64,000 nt of DNA. Origin: Flaccisagitta enflata (Eukaryota > Chaetognatha > Sagittoidea > Aphragmophora). Shown piece by piece: positions 22,175-31,249 of this stretch; within the stretch, counting starts at the first letter, position 1, and each line of letters starts with the position of its first letter. The stretch is taken from assembly GCA_965153355.1 (NCBI GenBank), contig OZ231127.1, forward strand, positions 32,488,001-32,552,000. Reading direction: 5' to 3'. The position numbers and the translations under genes were made by a program. The notes beneath the pieces are model-generated. The model was not told the DNA's origin. It saw only the letters and a list, made by a program, of their open reading frames with translations, and did no database searches.

Positions 22175-24472
22175 TTTACTTTTTCGGCGTTTTTTAGCTT
22201 TTGGGCAGCGGCCCCGAAGGGGACGAAGTCCTGTAGAACACAGGGAATCTGTCCGTCCGTGCGTCCGTGCTGAAGGGATTTTTTCTTTACTGCAGTTTTT
22301 GACATCTTCAGATTCTAAAACCAGGAATACTGATTTGTGATCACTGTAATAACAAGGATTGCATCCAAAATGGTGGGCTTTTGATGTTTTTACATAAACT
22401 TGATCAATATTTGAACCATACTTAGTTGTACAATCAAGAGGCAATCGAACAAAGCCTTTATCAATTAAAAAAGAAAAATCATCTTCACTGTTAAAATCCC
22501 CACCTACGATAGTTGTTTTTACAAAATCAGATATACAGTTTATTGCTTGAGCAAGACTACTCTGTTTGTATTTGTTTGGGCACTTAGGACTGAAATAAAG
22601 ACCAATTAAATTGCAACTCTTTAATGAGCAAATAAGCACTTGGCAAAAAAAGCCCTCTTTGACAACATTTATTTCATGAATTAAACATGTCTCAAAACCA
22701 TCTTTTGTATACAATGCTAATCCTCCGGGAACACAAATTTGCTTTCCCATGGATAATGTTGCATTAACATTGAATCCAGACAAGAATGGTGTTTCACTTT
22801 GCTTCAATCTTGTGTCAAAAAAGAAAATCAAATCAGAAGACAAAATGCTAAAGTCATGACGGACATCTTCAATGTGACAGCGTAAAGAGTTGACATTGAA
22901 AAATGTAAACACTATGTTGTTAGTTTTTTTCACCGCATACAGTGGTGTCCAAGACATTTTAATCTTTTTGGATAAAAGATTTGCATAACCTGCAATAATT
23001 TCATCTTGTCTGGTTAAACCTTTCACTTTTTTTCTGGCCTCTTCTTCCCTAAACCAAGGATCTTCAAAATTTCCAATAATTATCAAATTATCGAGAATAT
23101 CCGTTCGAGAAAGAGCCACGTACAATTGCTTTCTAGGAACCTTTTTATTCTTATTAAGATGAACTATAGTATGGATTCCAATGTGGTTATTCCCCTGCGC
23201 TTTGCAAATGGTGAAACCATATGCCAAGTACAGAGGAAATTGCACTATTCTCCCTGTCAGCCGTTTTCGAGATGTTGGAAAGTTTTTTGCAATTTTCCAA
23301 ATTGGGGTCAGACCACGCTCGATTTTGTCAATACATGGCCCACACTTCATCAACAATTGTCTCCGATTAATGCCAACATTTTCATGGTCAAACTTCATCC
23401 AAAAAGTCACTGGAACTCCTTTCACATCAGTATCAATGTGCTTAAGCGTTCCAATGGCACCATTCACCAAGCCATCATTCAAGTCAACATTTACCGGAAT
23501 AAAATAACGAGCATCAATCTTAAAAACAACATTCAGTCGGAGGCCAACTGTTTGCGTATGATCCTTTCTATCAAATATCGCTTGTTTCACTTTCTCCTTC
23601 ACAGATCTCGGTTCATCTCCCATCATACTTATCTCAGCCATGAATGCATACCCATGACCATTCACTTGAGCAATCATGCGCTCATTCAAAGCATTAACAT
23701 CCTTATTCTCAGAAAACAAGTCAACGCGTTTATCATGATCTATGATATTCAATTCATTTTCATGTCTTTCTCTGCTCTTAAACAAATTTACATTTTTTGC
23801 TGACATAGGGGCTGAAGCGTCTGCAAGGTCACAGAGAGCATTTTGAAAATCGGTATTAGATTGTCTCATTATTTCAGTAAGTTCAAAAGTTTGAAATTTC
23901 TCAAATAGTGATCCCCCGCTAATATCACCATAGGGATCCTTTGAATTTGATTCAAAAATATATCTATCTGCTATTGGGCCAAGCTGGCAAGGGTCGCCAT
24001 AAAATACTATATTTAAACCTCCAAAATCATCTCTTGGGTTTCCCTTAATTAACTTCAAATGCCGATTGATTTTAGCTAACATTGAACTACCAATATAAGT
24101 GAACTCATCACCTGAGAGATGAACTATTTTTGAAAAAACATTCATCAAATGATTCAATGTTTTGTCTGGAATAAACCCGTTATTGGAACTATCAAATCCT
24201 TTCATAGCTCTTATACCAAGAGAAGAATGAAAAGTGTGACCTCCGGCATTAAAAGCCGCATTACCCGTATAGGCAGCAATAATGCTATAGGCTAAATTTG
24301 GATCATTGCCTCTCATATTTGAATAAAAATGATCAATATAAGTATTTATGGCTTTCAAAACCTTTGACTTCCCAGTACCAGCTTTACCAATAATAACAAA
24401 ATGATAAGGAATTTTTTTTTCCTCACGGTGAATTATTTCATAAAATATTTCTTTCTGTTTAACATTTAAATT
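22094..24472 (-). CDS. Helentron polyprotein, helicase-endonuclease part
   Basis: In the same frame as the Rep part upstream and separated from it only by the TGA at 24473-24475. No ATG is needed if read-through or an intact relative is assumed, so the start given is the codon after the stop. In order: LN..Q..IF helicase lead-in, Walker A GKAGTGKS (about 24390), DE at GDEFTYIGSS, GDPCQLGPI (about 23985) and YVALSRTD (about 23115), which are Pif1-type superfamily 1 helicase motifs. Then an endonuclease/exonuclease/phosphatase domain with NVNSLRCH, GGDFNS, SNIDQVY and SDHKSVF. The usual catalytic Glu of ETRL is Asp here (FFDTRL). The helicase would unwind donor DNA in rolling-circle transposition. 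The last 36 or so codons run through the terminal repeat and out into HINE 3, so the element has no stop of its own. Confidence 0.85.
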   Translation of the reverse strand, partial: NLNVKQKEIFYEIIHREEKKIPYHFVIIGKAGTGKSKVLKAINTYIDHFYSNMRGNDPNLAYSIIAAYTGNAAFNAGGHTFHSSLGIRAMKGFDSSNNGFIPDKTLNHLMNVFSKIVHLSGDEFTYIGSSMLAKINRHLKLIKGNPRDDFGGLNIVFYGDPCQLGPIADRYIFESNSKDPYGDISGGSLFEKFQTFELTEIMRQSNTDFQNALCDLADASAPMSAKNVNLFKSRERHENELNIIDHDKRVDLFSENKDVNALNERMIAQVNGHGYAFMAEISMMGDEPRSVKEKVKQAIFDRKDHTQTVGLRLNVVFKIDARYFIPVNVDLNDGLVNGAIGTLKHIDTDVKGVPVTFWMKFDHENVGINRRQLLMKCGPCIDKIERGLTPIWKIAKNFPTSRKRLTGRIVQFPLYLAYGFTICKAQGNNHIGIHTIVHLNKNKKVPRKQLYVALSRTDILDNLIIIGNFEDPWFREEEARKKVKGLTRQDEIIAGYANLLSKKIKMSWTPLYAVKKTNNIVFTFFNVNSLRCHIEDVRHDFSILSSDLIFFFDTRLKQSETPFLSGFNVNATLSMGKQICVPGGLALYTKDGFETCLIHEINVVKEGFFCQVLICSLKSCNLIGLYFSPKCPNKYKQSSLAQAINCISDFVKTTIVGGDFNSEDDFSFLIDKGFVRLPLDCTTKYGSNIDQVYVKTSKAHHFGCNPCYYSDHKSVFLVLESEDVKNCSKEKIPSARTHGRTDSLCSTGLRPLRGRCPKAKKRRKSKLVIQGSHMVSGTRCPAGSDPVKKGVR

Positions 24473-27400
24473 TCAAAACAATTCATTCATTTCATTTTTG
24501 TTGATCTTACTCTTTTTAATAACAAATTCTTCTTCTTTCAAATAGTCAAAACCTAGTTCATTAGACATGTCAGCAGGTATAAGATGGTCAAATTTTGATG
24601 AACTATTTTGATTATCATTTACAATTTTAGCGGCTCTCTCTTCTTCATCCACAATAGGAACCATACCAAATTCATCTTCGCATTGTTCCATGGCATCTTC
24701 CACAACTTTATTTTCAATTCTATGATAGTGAGAGCGATTTTTTTCAATCTCAGTTTCCATGGATAGATATCTGTCTGCATGAGTTTCAAAATCAACTTTT
24801 AATCGACTTTCATCTCTCCAAGGAACAAAAAGAAGAAGTTGCACCCTCGAAAACTCTTCTAACTGAGTGACTTTGTCATAATAGTAATAAAGAACTACTT
24901 TGGTACGCTTCTCAGTCAGTCTGCCAGAAACAAAATCAATAAGATTTACATTTTCATAAGTTGCATCTCGTAATGCATAACTATCAAGACTGTTATGAAC
25001 AAAGATATCCTCACTATCTGGAGGAAGATCGGCCAGATTTTTACTAGATTTCAACATTTTCACCCTTTCTTCAGGAGGATAAGTGTTTATTCTGACTTTG
25101 GTTCGTGAAGATGTAGTGAGTGGCATTTGCATCAAATGAAACCCAACCTCTTGTGAGGAGATTTCACTAGCTCCCTGAAATTCCCGGCAAACTTTGAATA
25201 ATTGATCTCTCATGCATACATTTTTTTGTTTGCATTCTTTGGAAACTTTTCTCAAAAGTTTGCTCATGCCTCTGTAACTTTTACCAATGTAATTAACAAC
25301 ATATTGACAAACGCTGTACGGGTCTAAAATGAATTGTATGTCTAAGTTACCCACCCATACTTTCAGCAAAGTCTCATTATAATTATTAGTCCTTATGGAT
25401 TTCACTTCTCTTTTTAAAAATATTTGAGGCCTTTTCAGGCTTGAGGATATTGTCAAATAGTATTCTGATTCAGTCATTTCAATTTTGTTCAAAAAATCAT
25501 GAAAAGTCATGTTAAATGTATTAGAATCAGATAAGTCTAAAGATGACAGAAAAGTATTTATTCTTTTCAAATCAGCTCTTAGCTTTTTTTGCAAATCCTT
25601 CTTTTCATTTTCGATATTTTCTACTGGTAAATCATTCTGCAGTGCGCTTTTTTTAATATGATTGACAAAATCAAGCGGTTCTAAAATCATAGTTTTGGGA
25701 AAAGGCATTCTTGGGTACCCAAAACGACACTTTTTCCTATGTTGTTTTTTGCACGTCATGGTATGTCTGTGAATCTGACACTTCAGATATGGGGGGATGT
25801 CTGACAAACATTCACCAGGTAAATCTACAGTGATGAACTTGTCAATGAAATTGCAAATTGTTTGCTTATCATCCCTGCCATATTTAGGTGCTGATTCAAG
25901 CCACACTATGACATGCGCGTGAGGTGATCCTCGGCATTGAAACTCCACTCTGAGGAAATAATCGTCTGTATCGTCATTATAGCCTAGAGTGGGTTTCAAT
26001 ACCGTATTGAAGAAAACACGAAATCTGTTATCAAATAGTCGTGATGTAAGAACTGGATTTTCACGTATCAAAGTTACTTTTTCTAACCATGACATTGAGG
26101 TCACTTCAGCCATAGTCAACTGTTTTCCATATTTATCAAAGTGAAGACTTTTGATAACTTCTGGCCACAGGTCTTCTGCTGCAGAAAAAGTCAGAAAGAA
26201 GGTTGGCGTGCCAAGTTGGCGCACCATTGCCATCAACTCACTTTTGACCTTCTCCCAAAATGGGGGTGAAGATCTGTCGGGTGTCAAAACCTTATAGCCT
26301 CCATTGTACTGTATGAGACTATTTGCTGAAGTTCCCATGATGTCTTTAGCTTTAATATTTGTGCCGTCCAAACATTTATTTTTTCTTAGATTTATAGATA
26401 CAGAATTTTTCAGCCTATGAGTCTGAACATTTCTATATTGAGCAAATAGAAAATCACTATGCAGCCGAAAACGATTGTCCTTATGTTCCATAAACAGTTT
26501 GGCCATATCTGCTACTGTTATGGGCACAAAATTCTTTTTCTGCAATTGGCCAGCAAATAAAGTTGGATAAGCAGCTCTCAATGCGTGTTCATCAAGCGTC
26601 ATAGGCAAAGGTATCATATTTTCGCCTGGCGCTATAGAAAATGAATTGAGAGCTGTCGTTATATTTTGTATGTCATGACTATCATTTAATAACAGAGTAT
26701 CTGTGTTTCCAATATCGCAGGGATCTTCTCCATCAATCTTCTCAGTCCAACCATCATCCTCGTCATCATCATCATTATCATCATCATCATTAACTAAAAC
26801 AGCCGCGGCATCATCAGGAATTTTCTCTAGATAGCTTTTATCTAATTCACTTTCATCAACTGTTAGCTCAGCTTCATTATTAGCAGATTCAACAGAATGT
26901 ACAAGCCCTTGATTAGTTTTTGAGACATTTGCTTTCAGAAGTTGCAAATTGTTTTCACTAATGGTAACATTTAACGCTTTGTACAAATCTGTATCAATAA
27001 GATAATTAAGAGCTGAGCATACTTTACCAACATCAACATTCATTGTTAAGTAAGAATGGTCATACTTGAGTTTACGTTTGAAATTCAGAGTGATAATATT
27101 ACTTTTTTCAGATGAGATCATGGGCAATTGAGAAATGGTGCGTTCCAAGGGAATGGGAATATTAACAGCATTTGCCTTCATCCCCTTTTGGGCACCAATT
27201 CCCAATTTTACCACTCTCATGAAAAAAGTTCGAGGAGAAATCAACCGTTCCTCCCCAGCATTCAGCGTCTTCACTATGTCAGGCACAAAAGGAAGCTCAT
27301 TATTATTGGCAATAGCTAATTTGGGAAGTCTGCTCTGATTCAAATTGCTTTGACAAGTTTTGCACACATAGAAATTACTGTCAATACTTGCAATATCTCT

Positions 27401-29869
27401 GTACCAATTAACAATAGCCTTCTCAAAATAAATCTTAGTTGATTTCAATTTTTCAGTAACTTTTACAACTTGTCCTCTAAAAAAACTACGAGAACAACAA
27501 ACACAATAATAATGAGGACCTTCGGCAATACCATTGAAAAAGGGTTTAAATGCATCCATGATTGCTGATCTATCAGATAGATATGCACTGTCATGCATCT
27601 GAACTTTGATTTTTCTAAGGTCTCTCAATATCTTATTTGAGCATAGATCCATCTTTTTTGAAGTTGAATTCTTGTTAGTATTTTTACTGCGTTCTCTTCT
27701 TTTTCTTGCATTTTCTTTCTGTTTTGCCTTTTCAAGTTCCTCCCCATCTAGAGCTTCTGTCTTTGCTTTTCTCCCATCACGTTTTCTTTTACTTTCTTGC
27801 TGTTTTATCCTTTCAAGTTCTCCCTCATCTAACATTTCTGCCTGTGCTTTTCTTAATTCACGTATTCTTTCACTTTCTTGCTGTTTTAACCTTTCATGTT
27901 CTTCCTTTTCTAACATTTCTGCCTTAGCTTTTCTTTCTTCACATTTTCTTTTACTTTCTTGCTGTTTTATCCTTTCAAGTTCTCCCTCATCTAACATTTC
28001 TGCCTGTGCTTTTCTTAATTCACGTATTCTTTCACTTTCTTGCTGTTTCAACCTTTCATGTTCTTCCTTATCTAACATTTCTGCCTTTGCTTTTCTTTCT
28101 TCACATTTTCTTTCACTTTCTTGCTGTTTTCTCCTTTCATGTTCTTCCTCATCTAACGTTTCTGCTTTTGTTTTTCTTTCTTCGCGTTTCCTTTCATTCT
28201 CCTTCTCCTTTGCCATTTTTTTCTCTTCTTCACTTAATTTTGATGCTTTTGCTACTCTTTGTTTCTTTTTCCTTGCCCTTTCCTCACTAGCTGTTCTTTT
28301 GCCTCCACCAACAAGATTTAAACTATCAAAAAAGATTTCACTATGGTCATTCTGTTTGACATGTTCAATTCTTATGCCATGTTTGGAATGAAGAGTAAAT
28401 CTGATTTTTTCTTCATAATCAGCATTAAAACTCTCAGAGTGACTGCTTTTCTGTATGAATTTTTTATTCTTTCGTCTAAATTTCTTTTTGTGAAAATGTG
28501 AATGGTGAAAAGATTTTCTTTCACTATAAAATTTCAGCAATCTTTCATGCAAAACCCTTTTCAACTTTTCATGCTCTTCTCGTGATGCATTTTGTTGGGA
28601 AATCAAAAAATGCCGTGACCGGTGAGACACACAACGAGATAAAGAGGAGCACTCACGCAACAATGGACGAACAGACTCTCTTACAGAGATGACCTCTGGT
28701 GAAGGGTCAAACTGACGCAATGATGGGTCAACTCTTATTGAGATGTTTCCTCCTGTAGAGATGCATTTGGTGTTTGGTTGGGAGAAAAATGACTTTTCAA
28801 ATCTGTTATTTCCCTCTTTGCATCGAGAAATATTTCTAACCATTTGATCAATCTTTTTGTCTTCCCCACACCGTTTCAAAATTCGGCCAATTTGATGATT
28901 TGAAAAAGGTGCCTCCATTGGGCTCTCCATTGAATGATAATCAAAAAGCTTTTTGTGCTTCTTTCTAGGGACTGTCTTGACCTTTTCAGTCTTGAAAGAA
29001 AGATTTCTTGCATCCTTCTGAGGTGAAGAGCAAGACTGCGTCTTCACTGCTGAAACAATAACCTCATTTTTGACCAAGCGGTTCTTGGTATCGGTCAAAA
29101 TTGCCCTAGAAGCACGCCTTTCTCTAAGCTTTTTCTCCAAACCAGCAATTTGAAAATCCAATGGTTTTAAAGGAGAAACGCGATTTCTTTTCAAAGGCAA
29201 ACTTGGAAAATCATTTGTCGAAAAAATTGTTTGGGTTTCTGTCAAATTCAAGATTGACCTGGCAAAGATTTTTTTACCATGACCGGTCAAATGAATCCCA
29301 TCACGCGACATTTTGTTTGTCAATTTAGAATCAGGCATGGGAGGGACCAATCTGAGCTTAGAATGGAACTGAAAATGTGCTTCATTTGCATACTGAATAG
29401 CGTAATTTGCTTTTTCTATCCATTTTGGGTTACCATACTTTGGAAACCTCATTTTCAGTTCATTCAAGCAGATTTTCCGGGGTGTCAAAGGGTAGACAAA
29501 CAGTCGCCTAACAAGGTGATGATCCATGACTATTTTGAGGTTACTTGTCATTTGACTGATGAACCTATCTTGATCATATTGCTCTTGATCATATTGCAGA
29601 TCTTCAGAACTGGAATCTGACAGATCAACTGCCCCTGCAGCAAGAAATACATCGACCATTGCATCGCCGTGATATTGATTCAGTATCTCTGCCATTTGTC
29701 TGGGAAAAGTATTTCTAACCAAAAATTCAATACTTTTGCCTTTGTGAAAAATTGGGACAAGCGAGTCAAGGTCAAAGTTTTTTCTCATTGCACCAATGAG
29801 ATCACTATCATGCTCAAAATAGTCATGGAGAATCGAGTCCCCTAGTATCAAACCAACCTTTGCTTCCAT
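24473..29869 (-). CDS. Helentron polyprotein, SGNH-like/Rep part
   Basis: 1798 codons from an ATG in good context (ACCATGG). Residues 1-210 look like an SGNH/GDSL-type hydrolase: GDS at 10-12, GAVD at 79-82 (normally GxND) and DGIHLT at 190-195. Next is a basic linker, and about seven 27-residue Lys/Glu/Arg repeats (about residues 540-745, coiled coil). A CxxC..CxxC zinc finger follows (YCVCC and YVCKTC, about 790-840). The ERLISPR and HxV/IP segment typical of Helitron proteins comes next, then the Rep core FFLTFSAAEDLWPE, the HUH motif PHAHVIVW (about 1318) and two tyrosines in YVVNY (about 1526). Rep nicks and joins DNA strands in rolling-circle transposition. The frame stops at TGA just before the helicase; the next 792 codons are open in the same frame. 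The SGNH assignment is by motif only. Confidence 0.88.
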   Translation of the reverse strand: MEAKVGLILGDSILHDYFEHDSDLIGAMRKNFDLDSLVPIFHKGKSIEFLVRNTFPRQMAEILNQYHGDAMVDVFLAAGAVDLSDSSSEDLQYDQEQYDQDRFISQMTSNLKIVMDHHLVRRLFVYPLTPRKICLNELKMRFPKYGNPKWIEKANYAIQYANEAHFQFHSKLRLVPPMPDSKLTNKMSRDGIHLTGHGKKIFARSILNLTETQTIFSTNDFPSLPLKRNRVSPLKPLDFQIAGLEKKLRERRASRAILTDTKNRLVKNEVIVSAVKTQSCSSPQKDARNLSFKTEKVKTVPRKKHKKLFDYHSMESPMEAPFSNHQIGRILKRCGEDKKIDQMVRNISRCKEGNNRFEKSFFSQPNTKCISTGGNISIRVDPSLRQFDPSPEVISVRESVRPLLRECSSLSRCVSHRSRHFLISQQNASREEHEKLKRVLHERLLKFYSERKSFHHSHFHKKKFRRKNKKFIQKSSHSESFNADYEEKIRFTLHSKHGIRIEHVKQNDHSEIFFDSLNLVGGGKRTASEERARKKKQRVAKASKLSEEEKKMAKEKENERKREERKTKAETLDEEEHERRKQQESERKCEERKAKAEMLDKEEHERLKQQESERIRELRKAQAEMLDEGELERIKQQESKRKCEERKAKAEMLEKEEHERLKQQESERIRELRKAQAEMLDEGELERIKQQESKRKRDGRKAKTEALDGEELEKAKQKENARKRRERSKNTNKNSTSKKMDLCSNKILRDLRKIKVQMHDSAYLSDRSAIMDAFKPFFNGIAEGPHYYCVCCSRSFFRGQVVKVTEKLKSTKIYFEKAIVNWYRDIASIDSNFYVCKTCQSNLNQSRLPKLAIANNNELPFVPDIVKTLNAGEERLISPRTFFMRVVKLGIGAQKGMKANAVNIPIPLERTISQLPMISSEKSNIITLNFKRKLKYDHSYLTMNVDVGKVCSALNYLIDTDLYKALNVTISENNLQLLKANVSKTNQGLVHSVESANNEAELTVDESELDKSYLEKIPDDAAAVLVNDDDDNDDDDEDDGWTEKIDGEDPCDIGNTDTLLLNDSHDIQNITTALNSFSIAPGENMIPLPMTLDEHALRAAYPTLFAGQLQKKNFVPITVADMAKLFMEHKDNRFRLHSDFLFAQYRNVQTHRLKNSVSINLRKNKCLDGTNIKAKDIMGTSANSLIQYNGGYKVLTPDRSSPPFWEKVKSELMAMVRQLGTPTFFLTFSAAEDLWPEVIKSLHFDKYGKQLTMAEVTSMSWLEKVTLIRENPVLTSRLFDNRFRVFFNTVLKPTLGYNDDTDDYFLRVEFQCRGSPHAHVIVWLESAPKYGRDDKQTICNFIDKFITVDLPGECLSDIPPYLKCQIHRHTMTCKKQHRKKCRFGYPRMPFPKTMILEPLDFVNHIKKSALQNDLPVENIENEKKDLQKKLRADLKRINTFLSSLDLSDSNTFNMTFHDFLNKIEMTESEYYLTISSSLKRPQIFLKREVKSIRTNNYNETLLKVWVGNLDIQFILDPYSVCQYVVNYIGKSYRGMSKLLRKVSKECKQKNVCMRDQLFKVCREFQGASEISSQEVGFHLMQMPLTTSSRTKVRINTYPPEERVKMLKSSKNLADLPPDSEDIFVHNSLDSYALRDATYENVNLIDFVSGRLTEKRTKVVLYYYYDKVTQLEEFSRVQLLLFVPWRDESRLKVDFETHADRYLSMETEIEKNRSHYHRIENKVVEDAMEQCEDEFGMVPIVDEEERAAKIVNDNQNSSSKFDHLIPADMSNELGFDYLKEEEFVIKKSKINKNEMNELF
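27690..28250 (-). repeat. 27-residue (81-bp) tandem repeats inside Rep part
   Basis: About seven copies of a unit with the pattern ER.KQQES.R..E.RKA.AEML, alternating between two subtypes so that pairs (162 bp) match best. Predicted long charged helix. Confidence 0.8.
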
Positions 29870-30747
29870 GGTTGGTTGGTCGTGTATCCGGCCTTGTGTT
29901 TGTAAAAGAGTAAAACCTTACAAAACCTATTGACCCTACAGACCCTACGGACCCTACAGACCTACAGACCCTTCAGACCTACAGACCCTGCAAATTCAAA
30001 TTCATGCTAAAAAAAGATTGTTCATGAGGAAAATGGCAGAGTATTAACAATTTGATGAAAATCTAAGTTTGATTCTTTTTTCACGCAATTTGTTTAAAAA
30101 ATGACGTTGAAAGAATTCAAGTTTCAAGGAAGAAAACAAATTGAAGTTTTTTTTTCTGTTTGTTTGATGTTTTTCAAATGTTTTTTTTAGGCCGACACAG
30201 TGACTTATAGAATGTTACTGTTTAGGGACAAACAGACAATCTCTGATAATCACTAAGATAAGAAATCAGACTCAAACAAAGGCAAAACAGAGAGACAAAC
30301 TGATATTCAAACAAAAAGACAAACAGACAAACAGACAAACAGACAAACAAGCAGGCAAACAAACACACACACAAACAGACAAACAAGCAGACAAACAAAC
30401 AAACGAACAGACAAGAGAAAAAAAATATTCAAACAGACAAGGCTTTCTACAATCAGATAGACACGGAAGAGCAGACAAACCCACAGACGTATGCAGACAA
30501 AAAAACAGTATCACATGTAACGACTTGCTTTTTATTTCATGATTTTCATAAAAGAATTTTTTTTTAAATTTGTGAGACAAAATGGTTTTTTCGGTAAGCG
30601 CAAGAAGTTACATGTGAATCTAGGGAACGCAATGTTTTGTTGATAAACCCTGTCACAGCAAAAAAGTTGCTTTATATGCAAGAGATTCGCATGACGGCTA
30701 TTAGGGAGCGATATGTAACATAGGAGATGAGTGAATAAATAAACACT
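29870..30747 (-). other. Helentron 5' leader with low-complexity tracts
   Basis: Between the 5' inverted repeat and the ATG. It contains AAGGCCGGATACAC (29883-29896 inverted), identical to the start of the AGTCGC family, directly before the start codon. There is also a GACCCTACAG-type short repeat (29930-29990) and an AAACAGAC-type microsatellite (30285-30420). No further gene. Confidence 0.6.
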
Positions 30748-31062
30748 CGGACAGATTCCCCCTGTGTTCTACAGGACTTCGTCCCCTTCAGGGCCGCTGC
30801 CCTGCTCCCACTCAACTTACATAAACTTCTCAAGCAGGGCACGGGTACCGCTGACCACTTACTGCCTTTGGGCTGCTATTTGACCCTGTCGCTCCTACAC
30901 AAATGCTCCAGTGACCTTCTCCAGCACTGCTCCTGCCCACCTGCATGCAACTGGGGTAGCCATGTATCCGGCCTCGTTCCTATGCTATACTAGTCTTTTC
31001 TTCCTGTACAGCTGATTATCACCAGAATTAAAAAAGAACATGGAACCATTTTGAATATCATG

Positions 31063-31249
31063 ATTTTTAGTCGCATGCTATGCGACTCTACACCCCACTT
31101 TATAAGTCCGTTGGTCCATCTGCCACACTTTATTATTTTCAGATTTTGAGTTCTTTGGCCTCACTGCTTCAGCCCAAATTATCATGTGACCTCAAAAACG
31201 GCCCATGCCCACCCACACGCAACTAGGGTAGCCGTGTATCCGGCCTTGT
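31063..31249 (-). mobile_element. AGTCGC-family element, unit 3
   Basis: Duplicate of 15110-15296. Confidence 0.75.

Larger units (their letters stand above)
22203..30879 (-). mobile_element. Autonomous Helentron, 8.68 kb, in U1 unit 3
   Basis: Bounded precisely by comparison with units 1, 2 and 4, where AGCTTTTTGACCC is uninterrupted. Here AGCTTTT is followed by GGGCAGCGG, and CTATTT is followed by GACCC, so insertion was within a T run. In coding (minus) orientation it starts AAATAGCAGCCC, then TGGTCAGCGGTACC, an 8-bp hairpin, a 55-bp inverted repeat (30748-30802), the coding region, and ends with the matching inverted repeat (22203-22255). That repeat is strictly terminal and holds a GGCCCC-TTC-GGGGCC hairpin about 5 nt from the end. 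Asymmetric inverted repeats, a 3' hairpin and T-T insertion are known Helentron traits. Confidence 0.88.

Noticed and set aside
23126-23803. 225-codon + strand frame
   Set aside because: Antisense of the helicase part of the Helentron; no family resemblance of its own.
24473-24475. Programmed stop-codon read-through
   Set aside because: The context after TGA (AATTTA) is not a known read-through signal, and a single copy cannot distinguish it from a nonsense mutation.
27606-28391. 261-codon + strand frame rich in Ser/Leu/Phe
   Set aside because: Antisense of the Lys/Glu/Arg repeats of the Helentron Rep part.
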